A DNA stretch of 64,000 bases from an uncultured Flavobacteriaceae bacterium (GCA_947497145.1 CANMFQ010000003.1:248001-312000); one strand, 5' to 3'. Positions 18,593 through 28,621 are shown, counted from the stretch's first letter. The notes: generated by a model from the sequence alone, not told the origin. Numbers and translations are program-made.

Positions 18593-19914
18593 ATGCTATA
18601 AATCGTTTTCTTTTTACTAAAATCGATAACAGCGCATTACTTATTTTTCGTATTTTTTTTGGAACACTAGTAGCCTTAGAATGCTACGGTGCTATCTTAA
18701 CAGGATGGGTTAAAAGAACTTTAATAGAACCCAAATTCACCTTCAACTTCATAGGTTTTGATTGGCTACAACCCTTTGATGGCTACGGAATGTACGCTTA
18801 TTTTATCGCTATGGGAACCTTAGGGGTTTGTATTGCTATTGGATACAAGTACCGTTTCAGTATCATTGCATTCACGTTATTATGGACAGGCGTATACCTG
18901 ATGCAAAAAACAGCCTACAATAACCATTATTATTTACTGATACTCATTTCAACGATGCTATGTTTTTTTCCAGCGCATCGCGGTTATTCCATTGATGCGA
19001 AGCAAAACCCTGCTTTACAACGCAACTACATGTTTTCATATGTGAAATGGATGATTGTTTTTCAGCTTTTTATTGTTTACACTTACGCATCTATTGCCAA
19101 ACTATATGGAGACTGGCTAAATTTTGGCATTATAAAAATTCTAATGCTTGACAAGGCTGGGTATTATGTGATTGGCGAATTACTACAACAAACATGGGTA
19201 CATAAAATACTAGGTATTTCAGGAATAGTTTTTGATTTGTTGATTGTACCTGCTTTAATTTACAAACCCACCCGAAAAATCGCATTTTCACTATCAATTT
19301 TCTTTCATCTGTTCAATTCCATAGTATTTCAAATTGGCATTTTCCCCTATTTATCGCTTGCCTTTAGCGTCTTCTTTTTTGAACCAGAAACGATTAGAAA
19401 TATTTTTTTCAAAAGAAAAACACTGTATACCGAAAACCAAATAGCGCCACCCTCATTCAAAAACATAGTATATATCCTTGGAAGTGTCTATTTTCTGCTG
19501 CAGTTACTCTTACCTATTCGTCATCATTTTATTAAAGATGATGTTTTATGGACAGAAGAGGGCCATCGTATGAGTTGGCGTATGATGCTAAGAAGCCGTT
19601 ACGGCACACTTACTTTTGAAATTAAAAACAACGAAACACAAGAACGAACAAGAATAAACCCAAAGGATTATCTTACCGAAAAACAAGCCCGACGCATTGG
19701 TGCTTACCCCGATTTTATATGGCAGTTTGCCCAACACCTAAAGCGAGAATATGCTAAAAAAGGACAAGACATATCAGTATACGCCTTAAAATCAAAAGTG
19801 AGCATAAACGGCAAACCATACCAACCTTTTATTGACCCTAAAGTAGATTTAGCCAATGAACCATGGTTGCATTTTCAGCATCATGAATGGATTTTACCTT
19901 TAAAAAAAGATTGA
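18589..19914 (+). CDS. HTTM-domain membrane protein (vitamin K-dependent gamma-carboxylase-like)
   Basis: A 441-residue multi-pass membrane protein. The first two-thirds contain several hydrophobic helices (for example about 17-35, 62-85, 88-105, 115-130, 151-170, 205-225, 232-265) in the HTTM (horizontally transferred transmembrane) arrangement, beginning with LLIFRIFFGTLVALECYG. The C-terminal third, after LPIRHHFIKDDVLWTEEGHRMSWRMMLRSR, is soluble, a layout shared with bacterial homologues of gamma-glutamyl carboxylase. Activity is not established for bacterial relatives. ATG overlaps the ribF stop (ATGA), so translation is likely coupled, though no functional link to flavin synthesis is obvious. 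Confidence 0.85.
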   Translation: MNAINRFLFTKIDNSALLIFRIFFGTLVALECYGAILTGWVKRTLIEPKFTFNFIGFDWLQPFDGYGMYAYFIAMGTLGVCIAIGYKYRFSIIAFTLLWTGVYLMQKTAYNNHYYLLILISTMLCFFPAHRGYSIDAKQNPALQRNYMFSYVKWMIVFQLFIVYTYASIAKLYGDWLNFGIIKILMLDKAGYYVIGELLQQTWVHKILGISGIVFDLLIVPALIYKPTRKIAFSLSIFFHLFNSIVFQIGIFPYLSLAFSVFFFEPETIRNIFFKRKTLYTENQIAPPSFKNIVYILGSVYFLLQLLLPIRHHFIKDDVLWTEEGHRMSWRMMLRSRYGTLTFEIKNNETQERTRINPKDYLTEKQARRIGAYPDFIWQFAQHLKREYAKKGQDISVYALKSKVSINGKPYQPFIDPKVDLANEPWLHFQHHEWILPLKKD

Positions 19915-20077
19915 TAACAATTGTTACTACAGCCATCCACCTAAAGTTGAATATTAGGCAGTATTTTTCAACACGGCAAGCAACAACCTCTACACAATAG
20001 CATGAGACATGCTTTTAAAAACTGTTTTTCATTGCAAGGCAAACCAGAAAATTAAACTCTTCGCTAACGCCCAGCGA

Positions 20078-20458
20078 TTAAAATTTCACCGTCCTTTGGC
20101 ACAATTGCAAAGGCATTCCCCAAGGATCGCGAAGCATCACCAAATGACTACCATCTTCTTTTTTAACCTCTTCAAAAAAAGATGCCCCCACTTTTTCCAA
20201 CCTTTCTCTATCTAATTGTGCATTTTCAGAAACAAAAGCCACATGAAACGTAAGTGGGTGTTGGTTTACAAAATTTGTGCTGTGCTCATCGGGTCTGTAG
20301 TAAAGCTCCATAACCACCCTACCGGTAGTATCTGCCAAAAAAGTCATAAAAGGGGCTTCTTTTTGTGCACTCACTACCGTAAGATGTAAATTAGAAACAT
20401 ACCAGTCAACTACTGCGTTTACTTCCTTAATATTTAGGGCAAAATGTTCAAAAACCAT
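20078..20458 (-). CDS. VOC-family (glyoxalase-like) protein
   Basis: A 126-residue cytoplasmic protein of the vicinal oxygen chelate fold: FEHFALNIKEVNAVVDWYVSNL at the start, PLTFHVAFVSENAQLDRERLEKVGA in the middle and LVMLRDPWGMPLQLCQR at the end. His5 and the later metal-ligand positions typical of VOC proteins (His in TFHVAF, Gln/Glu near the end) can be seen. Substrate is unknown; relatives include dioxygenases and glyoxalases. Single gene, convergent with the HTTM gene and divergent from serS. Confidence 0.85.
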   Translation of the reverse strand: MVFEHFALNIKEVNAVVDWYVSNLHLTVVSAQKEAPFMTFLADTTGRVVMELYYRPDEHSTNFVNQHPLTFHVAFVSENAQLDRERLEKVGASFFEEVKKEDGSHLVMLRDPWGMPLQLCQRTVKF

Positions 20459-20521
20459 AAGATCTTTTTAATTCATTAAAAGGAACTGTAAATGTATTTA
20501 TTTTTTATCAAAGGATTAGCT

Positions 20522-20529
20522 TAAATTTG
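20522..20529 (+). promoter_or_regulatory. -7 promoter element for serS
   Basis: TAAATTTG matches TAnnTTTG and lies 19 bases before the serS ATG. No good -33 TTG at standard distance. Confidence 0.45.
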
Positions 20530-20548
20530 CAACTCAAACAAAAGAACA

Positions 20549-21820
20549 ATGCTACAGTTACAGGCTATTCGAGATAGAAAAGAAGAAATAAGTAATGCGC
20601 TAAAAAAGCGCAATATTGATGCTGACACCTTATTAGATACTATTCTTCAATTGGATGAGAAACGAAGAACAACCCAAACCCAATTAGATGCTACCTTAGC
20701 AGAATCGAACAAGCTATCAAAAGAAATAGGCATGCTTTTTAAAAGTGGAAAAGCACAAGAAGCCAATGTTCTCAAAGCAAAAACTGTTGCTTTAAAGGAA
20801 GCATCAAAAGCGATGGGTGATTTGCTAAATACCACAGCCGAAGAACTGCAAACCTTACTTTATCAGCTACCAAATGTACCGCATGAATCGGTGCCCGCAG
20901 GAAGCACAGACGAGGATAATGAAGAAATATTTAGTGAAGGAGAAATACCTACCTTAACCAATAATGCCTTACCACATTGGGAGTTGGCAAAAAAATATGA
21001 TATTATCGATTTTGAATTGGGTGTTAAAATTGCTGGTGCTGGTTTTCCTGTTTACAAAGGAAAAGGTGCCCGATTACAACGTGCGTTAATCACTTACTTT
21101 TTAGATAAAAATGCGGCAGCTGGGTACACAGAAATGCAAGTACCTCATTTGGTCAATGAAGCATCAGGGTTAGGAACAGGGCAATTACCTGATAAAGAAG
21201 GGCAAATGTACCATGTTGGAGAAGATGATTTATATTTAATTCCCACTGCTGAAGTACCTGTAACCAATTTGTTTCGTGATGAAATCATAAACGAAAAAGA
21301 TTTCCCTATCTGCTACACTTCATATACACCCTGTTTTAGGAGAGAAGCAGGTAGTTATGGCGCGCATGTACGTGGATTAAATCGCTTACATCAGTTTGAC
21401 AAGGTTGAAATTGTGCGTATTGAACATCCAAATGCCTCGTACCAAGCACTTGATGGTATGGTTGAGCATGTTAAATCTATTCTTAGAGAATTAAAATTAC
21501 CGTATCGTATTTTAAGACTTTGCGGTGGCGATTTGGGTTTTACAGCTGCATTAACCTATGATTTTGAAGTTTTTTCTACCGCACAAAATCGTTGGTTAGA
21601 AATTAGCTCTGTATCAAATTTTGAAACCTATCAAGCAAATCGTTTAAAATTACGTTATAAAGACGAACATGGTAAAAGCCAATTGGCACACACATTAAAC
21701 GGAAGTTCTTTGGCGTTACCACGGGTATTGGCTGGTATTTTAGAAAATTATCAAACTGAAGACGGAATTCAAATTCCAGAAGTTCTGGTTCCCTACTGTG
21801 GTTTTGACAGTATCAACTAA
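20549..21820 (+). CDS. serS: Seryl-tRNA synthetase
   Basis: A 423-residue class II aminoacyl-tRNA synthetase that charges tRNA-Ser (and tRNA-Sec where present). The N-terminal coiled-coil arm for the tRNA long variable loop spans about residues 30-105. Class II motif 2 is seen at CFRREAGSYGAHVRGLNR and motif 3 at HTLNGSSLALPRVL; the serine-binding TAEVP segment is present (LIPTAEVPVTN). Length is typical. Transcribed alone from a nearby -7 element; the next gene lies 223 bases on. Confidence 0.98.
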   Translation: MLQLQAIRDRKEEISNALKKRNIDADTLLDTILQLDEKRRTTQTQLDATLAESNKLSKEIGMLFKSGKAQEANVLKAKTVALKEASKAMGDLLNTTAEELQTLLYQLPNVPHESVPAGSTDEDNEEIFSEGEIPTLTNNALPHWELAKKYDIIDFELGVKIAGAGFPVYKGKGARLQRALITYFLDKNAAAGYTEMQVPHLVNEASGLGTGQLPDKEGQMYHVGEDDLYLIPTAEVPVTNLFRDEIINEKDFPICYTSYTPCFRREAGSYGAHVRGLNRLHQFDKVEIVRIEHPNASYQALDGMVEHVKSILRELKLPYRILRLCGGDLGFTAALTYDFEVFSTAQNRWLEISSVSNFETYQANRLKLRYKDEHGKSQLAHTLNGSSLALPRVLAGILENYQTEDGIQIPEVLVPYCGFDSIN

Positions 21821-21883
21821 GTTAATTGATGGCAAATAGCATTAATTAGCGACCTCTTAACAGGTTCTTTTTTGAGACTGGAG

Positions 21884-21891
21884 TATATTTG
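21884..21891 (+). promoter_or_regulatory. Possible -7 promoter element upstream of the TPR protein gene
   Basis: TATATTTG matches TAnnTTTG. A start about 7 bases on would give a leader near 146 bases for the TPR gene at 22044. A 37-codon open frame (ATG 21905, stop 22016-22018) lies in that leader; it has no recognisable similarity. Confidence 0.35.
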
Positions 21892-22043
21892 TTACATTTC
21901 TTACATGAAATCACAGAGAAGTGAAGTAAGAGAATGCATGCTGGGTATCAAGGAAACAAGTTACGAAACAGCATACCACAGGGCAACAAAATTAATCCCG
22001 CCATATGGGACTAGATAGCAATCAGTTGGCTTAATCTTAATAT

Positions 22044-23828
22044 ATGAGAATCTTTATCCTTTTTGGGGTCTTTTTTATTTCAATTGCAGCTTTTGCTCAA
22101 GATGATTTCTTGGCAAAGCGTTATTTTGAAGATGGTGATTTTGAAAAATCGGTAGTTTTTTATGAAAAACTGGTCAAAAAAAATCCTCGAAGAACAGATT
22201 ATTCCGAAGGACTCATTGCCTGCTACCAGCAACTCGAGCGATATACAGAAGCAGAAACATTTCTTCTCAACCAAATAAACTCAACAAGAACAAGTCCTGT
22301 TTTTTATATAGAGCTGGGGTATAATTACACCCTTCAAAATCAAAGTGAAAAAGCAAAACAATATTACGAAAAAGCAATTGCTGCCATTGACAAAAACCCC
22401 AACCACGGCTACAGCCTTGCATTACGATTTCAAAAATATGCCTTATTAGACTACAGCATAAAAGCTTATTCTAAAGCAATGGAATTGAATCCAAAATTGA
22501 ATTTCAACTATCAATTGGCTCGTATTTATGGAGAACAAGGAGCTATTGACCGTATGTTTGAAGCCTACCTAAGTCTTCTTATTGACAAGCGTACCTCGTT
22601 ATCAAAAGTAGTGCGTAGTATTGATGACTTCATCACTGATGAACCTGATAATGCAAACAACATAAAACTAAAAACCGCCTTACTTAAGAATGCTCAAAAC
22701 AACCCTAATGTTATTTGGAATGAGCTATTAAGTTGGCTTTTTGTTCAACAAAAACAATACAGCAGTGCTTTTAGGCAAGAAAAGGCAATTTACAAACGAA
22801 TGGACGGTGCTACAACGCAACGCCTTGAAAACTTGGGAGACATTGCTTTTGAAAACAGCGCCAATGAAACCGCCGAAGACATTTACACCTATATTATTGA
22901 AAACACCAATGACGAGGTCACCAAACTAAATGCCCACCTTAAAATTTTAGACATTAAATTACTTGATACTGACCCAAAAAAACTTACTGGGATAGAAAAA
23001 CAATATCGAGCGCTGATTGACCAATATGGCTACAAGAGTCAAACCCTACAACTACAAATTGCGTTTGCTAATTTTCTAACTTTTAAAAAAAATACACCAG
23101 AGCCCGCAATTGAAATTTTAAAAAATAGCTTAAACCTCCCTTTAAACGTTCGCGGTACTGCCTATGTAAAAATGGCACTGGGTGATATCTTAGTTTTTAA
23201 TAAAAAGTTTAATGAAGCACTCATTTATTTTTCTCAAATACAAAAAAAGTTAAAAAATGATATTTTAGGACAAAACGCGCGTTATAAAGTTGCCCAAACC
23301 AGTTTTTATAAAGGCGATTTTGACTGGGCACTAACACAATTAAAAGTACTTCGCAGCTCTACATCGCAGCTTATTGCCAATGATGCTATGCAATTGAGTT
23401 TGTTAATATCAGACAATTCACTTGAAGACTCAACCCAAACGGCTCTTAAAAAATATGCGCGGGCAGATTTATTAGCCTACCAAAACAAAACTAAAGAAGC
23501 GCTTACTGCTCTAGAAGATATTTTACAAAATCACAAAGGTGAAAAAATTGAAGATGAAGCACTTTTAAAGCAAGGCGAACTTTTAGAAAGCGTACAAGAC
23601 TATGAAGCCGCAAAATTTGACTATCAAAAAATAATCGAATTCTTCCCCGATGGCATTTTGGCTGACGACGCCCATTTTGCCCTTGCCGAGCTATATCGCA
23701 CTGTTTTAAACGAGCCCGAAAAGGCAAAAGCGCATTACGAAAAAATTATTTACAATTACCAAGACAGTTATTATTTTCCGCAAGCGCGAAAATATTTTAG
23801 AAAACTTAGAGGTGATTCTATCAACTAA
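22044..23828 (+). CDS. Exported tetratricopeptide-repeat protein
   Basis: A 594-residue protein with a signal peptide (residues 1-18, FFISIAAFAQ) and TPR-type helical pairs throughout, such as AKRYFEDGDFEKSVVFYEKLVKKNP, PVFYIELGYNYTLQNQSEKAKQYYEKAI and LADDAHFALAELYRTVLNEPEKAKAHYEKII. The last repeats resemble the YbgF/BamD-type TPRs of envelope proteins. No catalytic motif, so a scaffold role in the periplasm or on the outer membrane is likely. Only 15 bases separate it from the DUF4286 gene, and rsmA and mgtE follow, so it probably heads an operon. Confidence 0.85.
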   Translation: MRIFILFGVFFISIAAFAQDDFLAKRYFEDGDFEKSVVFYEKLVKKNPRRTDYSEGLIACYQQLERYTEAETFLLNQINSTRTSPVFYIELGYNYTLQNQSEKAKQYYEKAIAAIDKNPNHGYSLALRFQKYALLDYSIKAYSKAMELNPKLNFNYQLARIYGEQGAIDRMFEAYLSLLIDKRTSLSKVVRSIDDFITDEPDNANNIKLKTALLKNAQNNPNVIWNELLSWLFVQQKQYSSAFRQEKAIYKRMDGATTQRLENLGDIAFENSANETAEDIYTYIIENTNDEVTKLNAHLKILDIKLLDTDPKKLTGIEKQYRALIDQYGYKSQTLQLQIAFANFLTFKKNTPEPAIEILKNSLNLPLNVRGTAYVKMALGDILVFNKKFNEALIYFSQIQKKLKNDILGQNARYKVAQTSFYKGDFDWALTQLKVLRSSTSQLIANDAMQLSLLISDNSLEDSTQTALKKYARADLLAYQNKTKEALTALEDILQNHKGEKIEDEALLKQGELLESVQDYEAAKFDYQKIIEFFPDGILADDAHFALAELYRTVLNEPEKAKAHYEKIIYNYQDSYYFPQARKYFRKLRGDSIN

Positions 23829-23843
23829 ACAACATACATTACC

Positions 23844-24155
23844 ATGTACATCTACAACGTAACCACAAATATTGACGAAGCTGCACATGATGAGTGGCTC
23901 ACTTGGATGAATGAAACCCATATCCCCGATGTTTTAGCCACTGGTAAATTTTTAAATGCCAAAATGTGTAAAGTTTTGGTCGATGAAGAAATGGGTGGTG
24001 TCACCTACTCGGTACAATTTACTACTATAGACAAAAAAACCCTAGAGAAGTATTACAAAGAAGACGCTCCTCGATTACGAGAAGATGCTTCAAAATTATT
24101 TGCAGGTAAATTCGTGTCTTTTAGAACCGAATTAGAAATCATTAGCGACCACTAA
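23844..24155 (+). CDS. DUF4286-family protein
   Basis: A 103-residue soluble protein matching the Bacteroidota DUF4286 family: MYIYNVTTNID at the start, EWLTWMNETHIPDVLATGKF in the middle, and APRLREDASKLFAGKFVSFRT near the end. The fold is probably a ferredoxin-like alpha-beta barrel; no catalytic residues are known. It sits 3 bases before rsmA and 15 after the TPR gene. Function not established. Confidence 0.8.
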   Translation: MYIYNVTTNIDEAAHDEWLTWMNETHIPDVLATGKFLNAKMCKVLVDEEMGGVTYSVQFTTIDKKTLEKYYKEDAPRLREDASKLFAGKFVSFRTELEIISDH

Positions 24156-24158
24156 GTA

Positions 24159-25025
24159 ATGAATAAAAAGAAAAAAAAGTCTTTTCATACTTGGAAGGGT
24201 GATAAGAAAAAAGGCAACGATAGTCCTGTAAAAGCAAAAAAGCACTTGGGGCAACACTTTTTAAAAGACGAGGAAATTGCAAAAAAAATTGCCAATACCC
24301 TATCTTTTAAAGGTTACAAAAATGTTGTTGAAATAGGCCCGGGTACTGGTGTGCTTACCAAATACCTACTATTACATGACATTGATTTGGTTGCTATGGA
24401 CTTAGACACTGAGTCCATTATTTTTTTAAATAATAATTTCCCCCTAGAACATCCTGAAGCAATGCGGGGTGAAAGCAGCTTAAAAGTTATTGAAGCCGAT
24501 TTTTTAAAATATAATCTTCAACAAGAATTTGGCGAAATGCAATTCGCAATAACCGGTAATTTTCCGTACAACATTTCTACGCAAATCGTTTTTAAGATGC
24601 TAGAAATGAAAGCCTATATCCCCGAATTTTCAGGTATGTTTCAAAAAGAAGTAGCTGAGCGTATTTGTGAGAAAGAAGGCAATAAAACCTATGGTATTCT
24701 TTCAGTTTTGGTACAAGCCTTTTATGATGCAGCATATCTGTTTACAGTATCACCAAACGTATTTAATCCCCCTCCAAAAGTACAATCAGGTGTTTTACGG
24801 CTTACGAGAAAAGAAAATTATGAGTTAGACTGTGATGAGAAACTATTTTTTAGAGTAGTAAAAGCTGCCTTTAACCACCGAAGAAAAACGTTACGAAACA
24901 GTTTAAAAACCTTTGAGCTTTCTGATATTGTCAAAGAAGATGCTATATTTGACCAGCGTCCTGAACAATTGACCGTGGACGATTTTATAGCACTGACGAA
25001 GAAGATAGCAAATGACACCCTTTAA
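24159..25025 (+). CDS. rsmA: 16S rRNA dimethyladenosine transferase (RsmA/KsgA)
   Basis: A 288-residue methyltransferase that dimethylates two adjacent adenines near the 3' end of 16S rRNA during 30S maturation. SAM motif [16 protein letters not shown] (about residues 53-68) and catalytic NFPY motif (GNFPYNIST) are present, with the C-terminal [12 protein letters not shown] segment. The usual family start ([15 protein letters not shown]) is preceded here by about 24 residues rich in lysine; no internal start codon near it exists, so the extension appears genuine and could add rRNA affinity. Its last 14 bases overlap mgtE. Confidence 0.96.
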   Translation: MNKKKKKSFHTWKGDKKKGNDSPVKAKKHLGQHFLKDEEIAKKIANTLSFKGYKNVVEIGPGTGVLTKYLLLHDIDLVAMDLDTESIIFLNNNFPLEHPEAMRGESSLKVIEADFLKYNLQQEFGEMQFAITGNFPYNISTQIVFKMLEMKAYIPEFSGMFQKEVAERICEKEGNKTYGILSVLVQAFYDAAYLFTVSPNVFNPPPKVQSGVLRLTRKENYELDCDEKLFFRVVKAAFNHRRKTLRNSLKTFELSDIVKEDAIFDQRPEQLTVDDFIALTKKIANDTL

Positions 25026-26364
25026 ACTCACCGAGGAGCTTATAGCTGAAATAGAACAGCTCATTGAAAGCAAAAATAACACCGCATTACAGTCGCTTTT
25101 GCATGAGGTACATTATGCTGACGTTGCAGAAATCATTGATGAGCTCAATGAAGATGAGGCTACCTATCTTATAAAATTACTAGATAGTGACAAGACTTCT
25201 GACGTACTTACCGAATTAGATGAAGATGTACGAGAGGCAATACTAAACAACCTTTCGGCCAAAGAAATTGCTGAAGAACTTGACGAATTAGATACTGATG
25301 ACGCTGCTGATATCGTTGCCGAGCTGCCCAAAGAAATTGTACAAGAGGTAATTTCTGAAATTGAAGACAAAGAACACGCCAAAGATATTGTTGACTTACT
25401 GCGCTATAATGAGAATTCAGCTGGTGGTCTTATGGCTAAAGAATTGGTAAAAGTTAATGCCAATTGGAATGTACTTACCTGTGTGAAAGAAATGCGAGCA
25501 CAGGCAGAAAATGTTACGCGTGTACATTCTATCTATGTAGTTGATGATGATGACAAACTTATTGGCCGCTTATCACTCAAAGATTTGTTGACCACCTCTA
25601 CAACATCACCTATTAGAAATATCTATATTCCTAAGGTAGATTCGGTACACGTGAATGAAAACCCCGAAGAGGTTGCCAAAATCATGTCAAAATATGATTT
25701 AGAAGCCATTCCTGTTGTTGATGAAATAGGTCGTTTGGTTGGGCGTATTACTATTGATGATATTGTTGATGTTATAAAAGAAGAAGCTGAGAAAGATTAC
25801 CAATTGGCGGCAGGTATATCACAAGATGTAGAAGCAGATGATAGCATTTGGGAGTTAACTCGTGCACGCCTGCCTTGGTTAATTTTAGGGCTTTTTGGCG
25901 GTGCTGGAGCAGCGGTCATAATGAGCAGATTTGAAGACTTATTTAGCCAGCATGCTGTACTATTTTTATTTACGCCTTTAATAGCTGCGATGGCTGGTAA
26001 CGTTGGGGTGCAATCGAGCGCTATTATTGTACAAGGTTTAGCAAATAATGACTTGAAAGGTAGTATAAGTAACAGGCTCATTAAAGAAATTCTGTTAGCC
26101 TTACTCAATGGTGTTATCTTGGCAGCAATTTTACTACTATTCACTTGGGCATGGAAAGGAGATTTCACCACATCACTCGCTATTTCCGTTTCTTTAATTA
26201 GTGTAATTGTAGTAGCCGGATTCATAGGCACATTTACACCCTTGTTTTTAGACAAAAGAGGCATTGACCCTGCTATTGCCACAGGTCCTTTTATCACCAC
26301 TAGTAATGACATTTTTGGTATTCTTATTTACTTTTATATAGCCAAACTCATTTTAGGCATTTAA
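25012..26364 (+). CDS. mgtE: MgtE-type magnesium transporter
   Basis: A 450-residue homodimeric Mg2+ channel of the inner membrane. The acidic N-domain (about 1-130, with repeats such as [16 protein letters not shown]) and two CBS domains (about 135-255, [28 protein letters not shown] and [27 protein letters not shown]) sense cytoplasmic Mg2+. The plug helix leads into five membrane helices from about residue 285, containing [14 protein letters not shown] and the final [19 protein letters not shown]. Length is normal. It overlaps rsmA by 14 bases and is therefore co-transcribed. Confidence 0.97.
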   Translation: MTPFKLTEELIAEIEQLIESKNNTALQSLLHEVHYADVAEIIDELNEDEATYLIKLLDSDKTSDVLTELDEDVREAILNNLSAKEIAEELDELDTDDAADIVAELPKEIVQEVISEIEDKEHAKDIVDLLRYNENSAGGLMAKELVKVNANWNVLTCVKEMRAQAENVTRVHSIYVVDDDDKLIGRLSLKDLLTTSTTSPIRNIYIPKVDSVHVNENPEEVAKIMSKYDLEAIPVVDEIGRLVGRITIDDIVDVIKEEAEKDYQLAAGISQDVEADDSIWELTRARLPWLILGLFGGAGAAVIMSRFEDLFSQHAVLFLFTPLIAAMAGNVGVQSSAIIVQGLANNDLKGSISNRLIKEILLALLNGVILAAILLLFTWAWKGDFTTSLAISVSLISVIVVAGFIGTFTPLFLDKRGIDPAIATGPFITTSNDIFGILIYFYIAKLILGI

Positions 26365-26416
26365 GAATACGCTTTTATACATTATAATAAAAACCTACAG
26401 GATATACTTAGCGCAC

Positions 26417-26782
26417 ATGAAACCTATAAATCTCAAACAGAAACACACACTTTTCTCCAAACAATGGCATCCGCACCAAATTGCCATTGTTGATGATATG
26501 CAGGTACTTTTAGCAAAACTTAAAGGCGAATTTGTGTGGCACACTCATGACAATGAAGACGAACTTTTTCAGGTACTAAAAGGCACTTTGTACATGCAAT
26601 TTAGAGACCGTACCGAAGTAGTTAACCCTGGCGAAATTATCGTTGTACCAAAAGGAGTAGAGCACTGCCCTGCTACAAAAAATGACGAAGAGGTACATGT
26701 GTTGCTTTTTGAGAAACTAAATACAGCCCATACCGGAAAAGTGCAGCATGAACTGACTCAAACCGAGTATGTAAAAATATAA
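26417..26782 (+). CDS. Small cupin-domain protein
   Basis: A 121-residue single-domain cupin. Motif 1 reads VWHTHDNEDELFQVLKG (two histidines and a glutamate as probable metal ligands) and motif 2 reads PGEIIVVPKGVEHCPA. Such proteins bind a metal ion and act as small isomerases, dioxygenases or ligand sensors; the substrate cannot be inferred. It lies 52 bases after mgtE and may be the last gene of that operon. Confidence 0.85.
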   Translation: MKPINLKQKHTLFSKQWHPHQIAIVDDMQVLLAKLKGEFVWHTHDNEDELFQVLKGTLYMQFRDRTEVVNPGEIIVVPKGVEHCPATKNDEEVHVLLFEKLNTAHTGKVQHELTQTEYVKI

Positions 26783-26862
26783 AAGCCAACATTAAGCTTG
26801 AAATCAATTATATTGTACCTCAGTTAATTTATAATAGCTGCCTAAAACCTAAAAATAAAGCC

Positions 26863-27804
26863 ATGAAAGTTTTACACCTCGACATAAATCACCCATTAAT
26901 CATAGAGCAGCTTACAGCTTTAGGCTTTGAAAACCATGAAGACTACACCTCACCTAAAGAAGTTATTGCTCAAAAAATAGCTACCTATGATGGCATTATC
27001 ATACGCAGTCGTTTTTCATTAGATAAGGAATTTCTTGAAAAAGCAACCAATTTAAAGTTTATTGGCAGGTTGGGTGCCGGTTTAGAAAATATTGACACGA
27101 AATATGCCTACTCAAAAGATATTTTCTTAGCAGCTGCACCCGAAGGTAATCGTAATGCAGTAGGTGAGCATGCCTTGGGTATGTTACTTTCGCTCTTCAA
27201 TAAATTACATACTGCAGACAAGCAAGTTCGTTCAGGAAAATGGGATAGAGAAGGTAATCGAGGGGTTGAATTAGAAGGTAAAATTGTAGGTATTATTGGT
27301 TACGGCAACATGGGAAAGGCATTTGCTAAAAAACTAAAAGGTTTTGATGTTGCTGATGTAATTTGCTATGACATTACTGGTGGCGTAGAAGACGAGAACG
27401 CCCGACAAGTAGGCATCATGGAGCTACAACAACGTACAGAGGTTTTAAGTTTACACGTACCACAAACCGAGGCAACTATTGGTATGATAAACTCCGAATT
27501 TATAAACGCCTTTCATCATCCTTTTTGGCTTCTTAATACTGCCAGAGGTAAATGTGTAGTTACTGAAGATTTAGTTGAAGCCTTAAAAGCGAAAAAAATT
27601 CTTGGTGCAGGACTCGATGTAATGGAATACGAAAAAGCTTCTTTTGAAGACATGTTTACCGAGCAACAACTACCCGAAGCTTTCCAATATTTAATAGCGG
27701 CTGAAAATGTACTTCTTAGTCCGCATGTTGCGGGGTGGACGGTTGAGAGTAAAATCAAACTCGCACAAACGGTAGTAGATAAAATAAAAGCTAAATTTTG
27801 CTAA
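26863..27804 (+). CDS. NAD-dependent D-2-hydroxyacid dehydrogenase (phosphoglycerate dehydrogenase-like)
   Basis: A 313-residue oxidoreductase of the D-isomer-specific 2-hydroxyacid dehydrogenase family. The Rossmann motif is VGIIGYGNMGKAFAKKL; the catalytic residues are Arg in LNTARGK, Glu in LDVMEYEKAS and His in LSPHVAGWT. The closest pattern is 3-phosphoglycerate dehydrogenase (first step of serine synthesis), but the protein lacks the ACT regulatory domain and no serine-pathway gene is adjacent, so the substrate may differ. Transcribed alone, 80 bases after the cupin gene. Confidence 0.85.
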   Translation: MKVLHLDINHPLIIEQLTALGFENHEDYTSPKEVIAQKIATYDGIIIRSRFSLDKEFLEKATNLKFIGRLGAGLENIDTKYAYSKDIFLAAAPEGNRNAVGEHALGMLLSLFNKLHTADKQVRSGKWDREGNRGVELEGKIVGIIGYGNMGKAFAKKLKGFDVADVICYDITGGVEDENARQVGIMELQQRTEVLSLHVPQTEATIGMINSEFINAFHHPFWLLNTARGKCVVTEDLVEALKAKKILGAGLDVMEYEKASFEDMFTEQQLPEAFQYLIAAENVLLSPHVAGWTVESKIKLAQTVVDKIKAKFC

Positions 27805-28079
27805 ACCTATTTAACACTTAAAACACTCTTCACGAAGCTTTAAAGTGTGAAAAAAACTAATTATAGCTTAGTTAGTACTGATGGTTATAATCGACAAGTA
27901 CAGTGCAAAAGCATGAGCTGACCTTTCAAAAAAAAATATTTCGTATTAGAGGATGTCGCTCAGAAAAAAATCCTTGGCTATTATGTTATATAATTTTCAG
28001 TGATTTATAAGGCAAAAAAAATAGATTTCGCAATGTAGAAATGGGTTTGATTATCTTTATATTTTTATAAAACAACACC

Positions 28080-28538
28080 ATGAAATATCAAGCAACTTCA
28101 CCCGAAACCTATATAGAGCAGTTACCCGCAGAAAGAAAGGCGGTTATTTCAAAATTACGCACGCTTATTTTAGGTAATCTTCCAGAGGGTTTTGAAGAAC
28201 AAATAAGTTATGGCATGTTGGGTTTTGTTGTACCTCATACTATCTACCCTAATGGATACCATTGTAATCCTCAGCTCCCACTGCCTTTTATAAATTTGGC
28301 TTCTCAAAAAAATTTTATCGCCCTGTATCATAGCGGTATTTACGCAAGTGAAACACTATACAACTGGTTTGTTGACGAATACCCAAAACATGTAAAAACC
28401 AAGCTAGACATGGGAAAAAGCTGTATCCGTTTTAAAAAAATGGATGCCATTCCGTATGAGCTTATTGCTGAATTATGTACTAAAATGACGGTTGAAGAAT
28501 GGATTACCCTTTATGAAAAAAGTTATAAAAAAAAGTAG
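28080..28538 (+). CDS. DUF1801-family protein
   Basis: A 152-residue soluble protein of the DUF1801 (YdhG-like) family, recognised from YIEQLPAERKAVISKLRTLIL, EEQISYGMLGF, FINLASQKNFIALYHSGIY and MGKSCIRFKKMDAIPYELIAEL. The fold is CyaY/YjbR-like; no biochemical role is established. Single gene; its stop lies inside a hairpin that seems to serve as terminator for the opposing LRR genes. Confidence 0.82.
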   Translation: MKYQATSPETYIEQLPAERKAVISKLRTLILGNLPEGFEEQISYGMLGFVVPHTIYPNGYHCNPQLPLPFINLASQKNFIALYHSGIYASETLYNWFVDEYPKHVKTKLDMGKSCIRFKKMDAIPYELIAELCTKMTVEEWITLYEKSYKKK

Positions 28539-28555
28539 CGATTGTACTTCGCTAC
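28525..28555 (-). terminator. Second minus-strand hairpin after the LRR genes
   Basis: GTAGCGA (28535-28541) pairs with TCGCTAC (28549-28555). On the minus strand the stem is followed by a run of eight T. It overlaps the stop codon of the DUF1801 gene and backs up the stronger terminator at 28585-28621. Confidence 0.4.
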
Positions 28556-28584
28556 CTAACAAAAGTATTGCAACAGTTATTGTT

Positions 28585-28621
28585 ATAAAAAATTAGGGGA
28601 TGCTTAATACGCATCCCCTAA
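28585..28621 (-). terminator. Intrinsic terminator of the LRR gene pair
   Basis: Perfect 11-bp inverted repeat (TTAGGGGATGC at 28593-28603, GCATCCCCTAA at 28611-28621), loop 7 bases, followed on the minus strand by TTTTTTA. It separates the convergent DUF1801 and LRR genes and may work in both directions. Confidence 0.78.

Noticed and set aside
25797-26312. 171-codon open frame antisense to mgtE
   Set aside because: Lies wholly within the conserved membrane domain of mgtE and shows no independent start signal or similarity.
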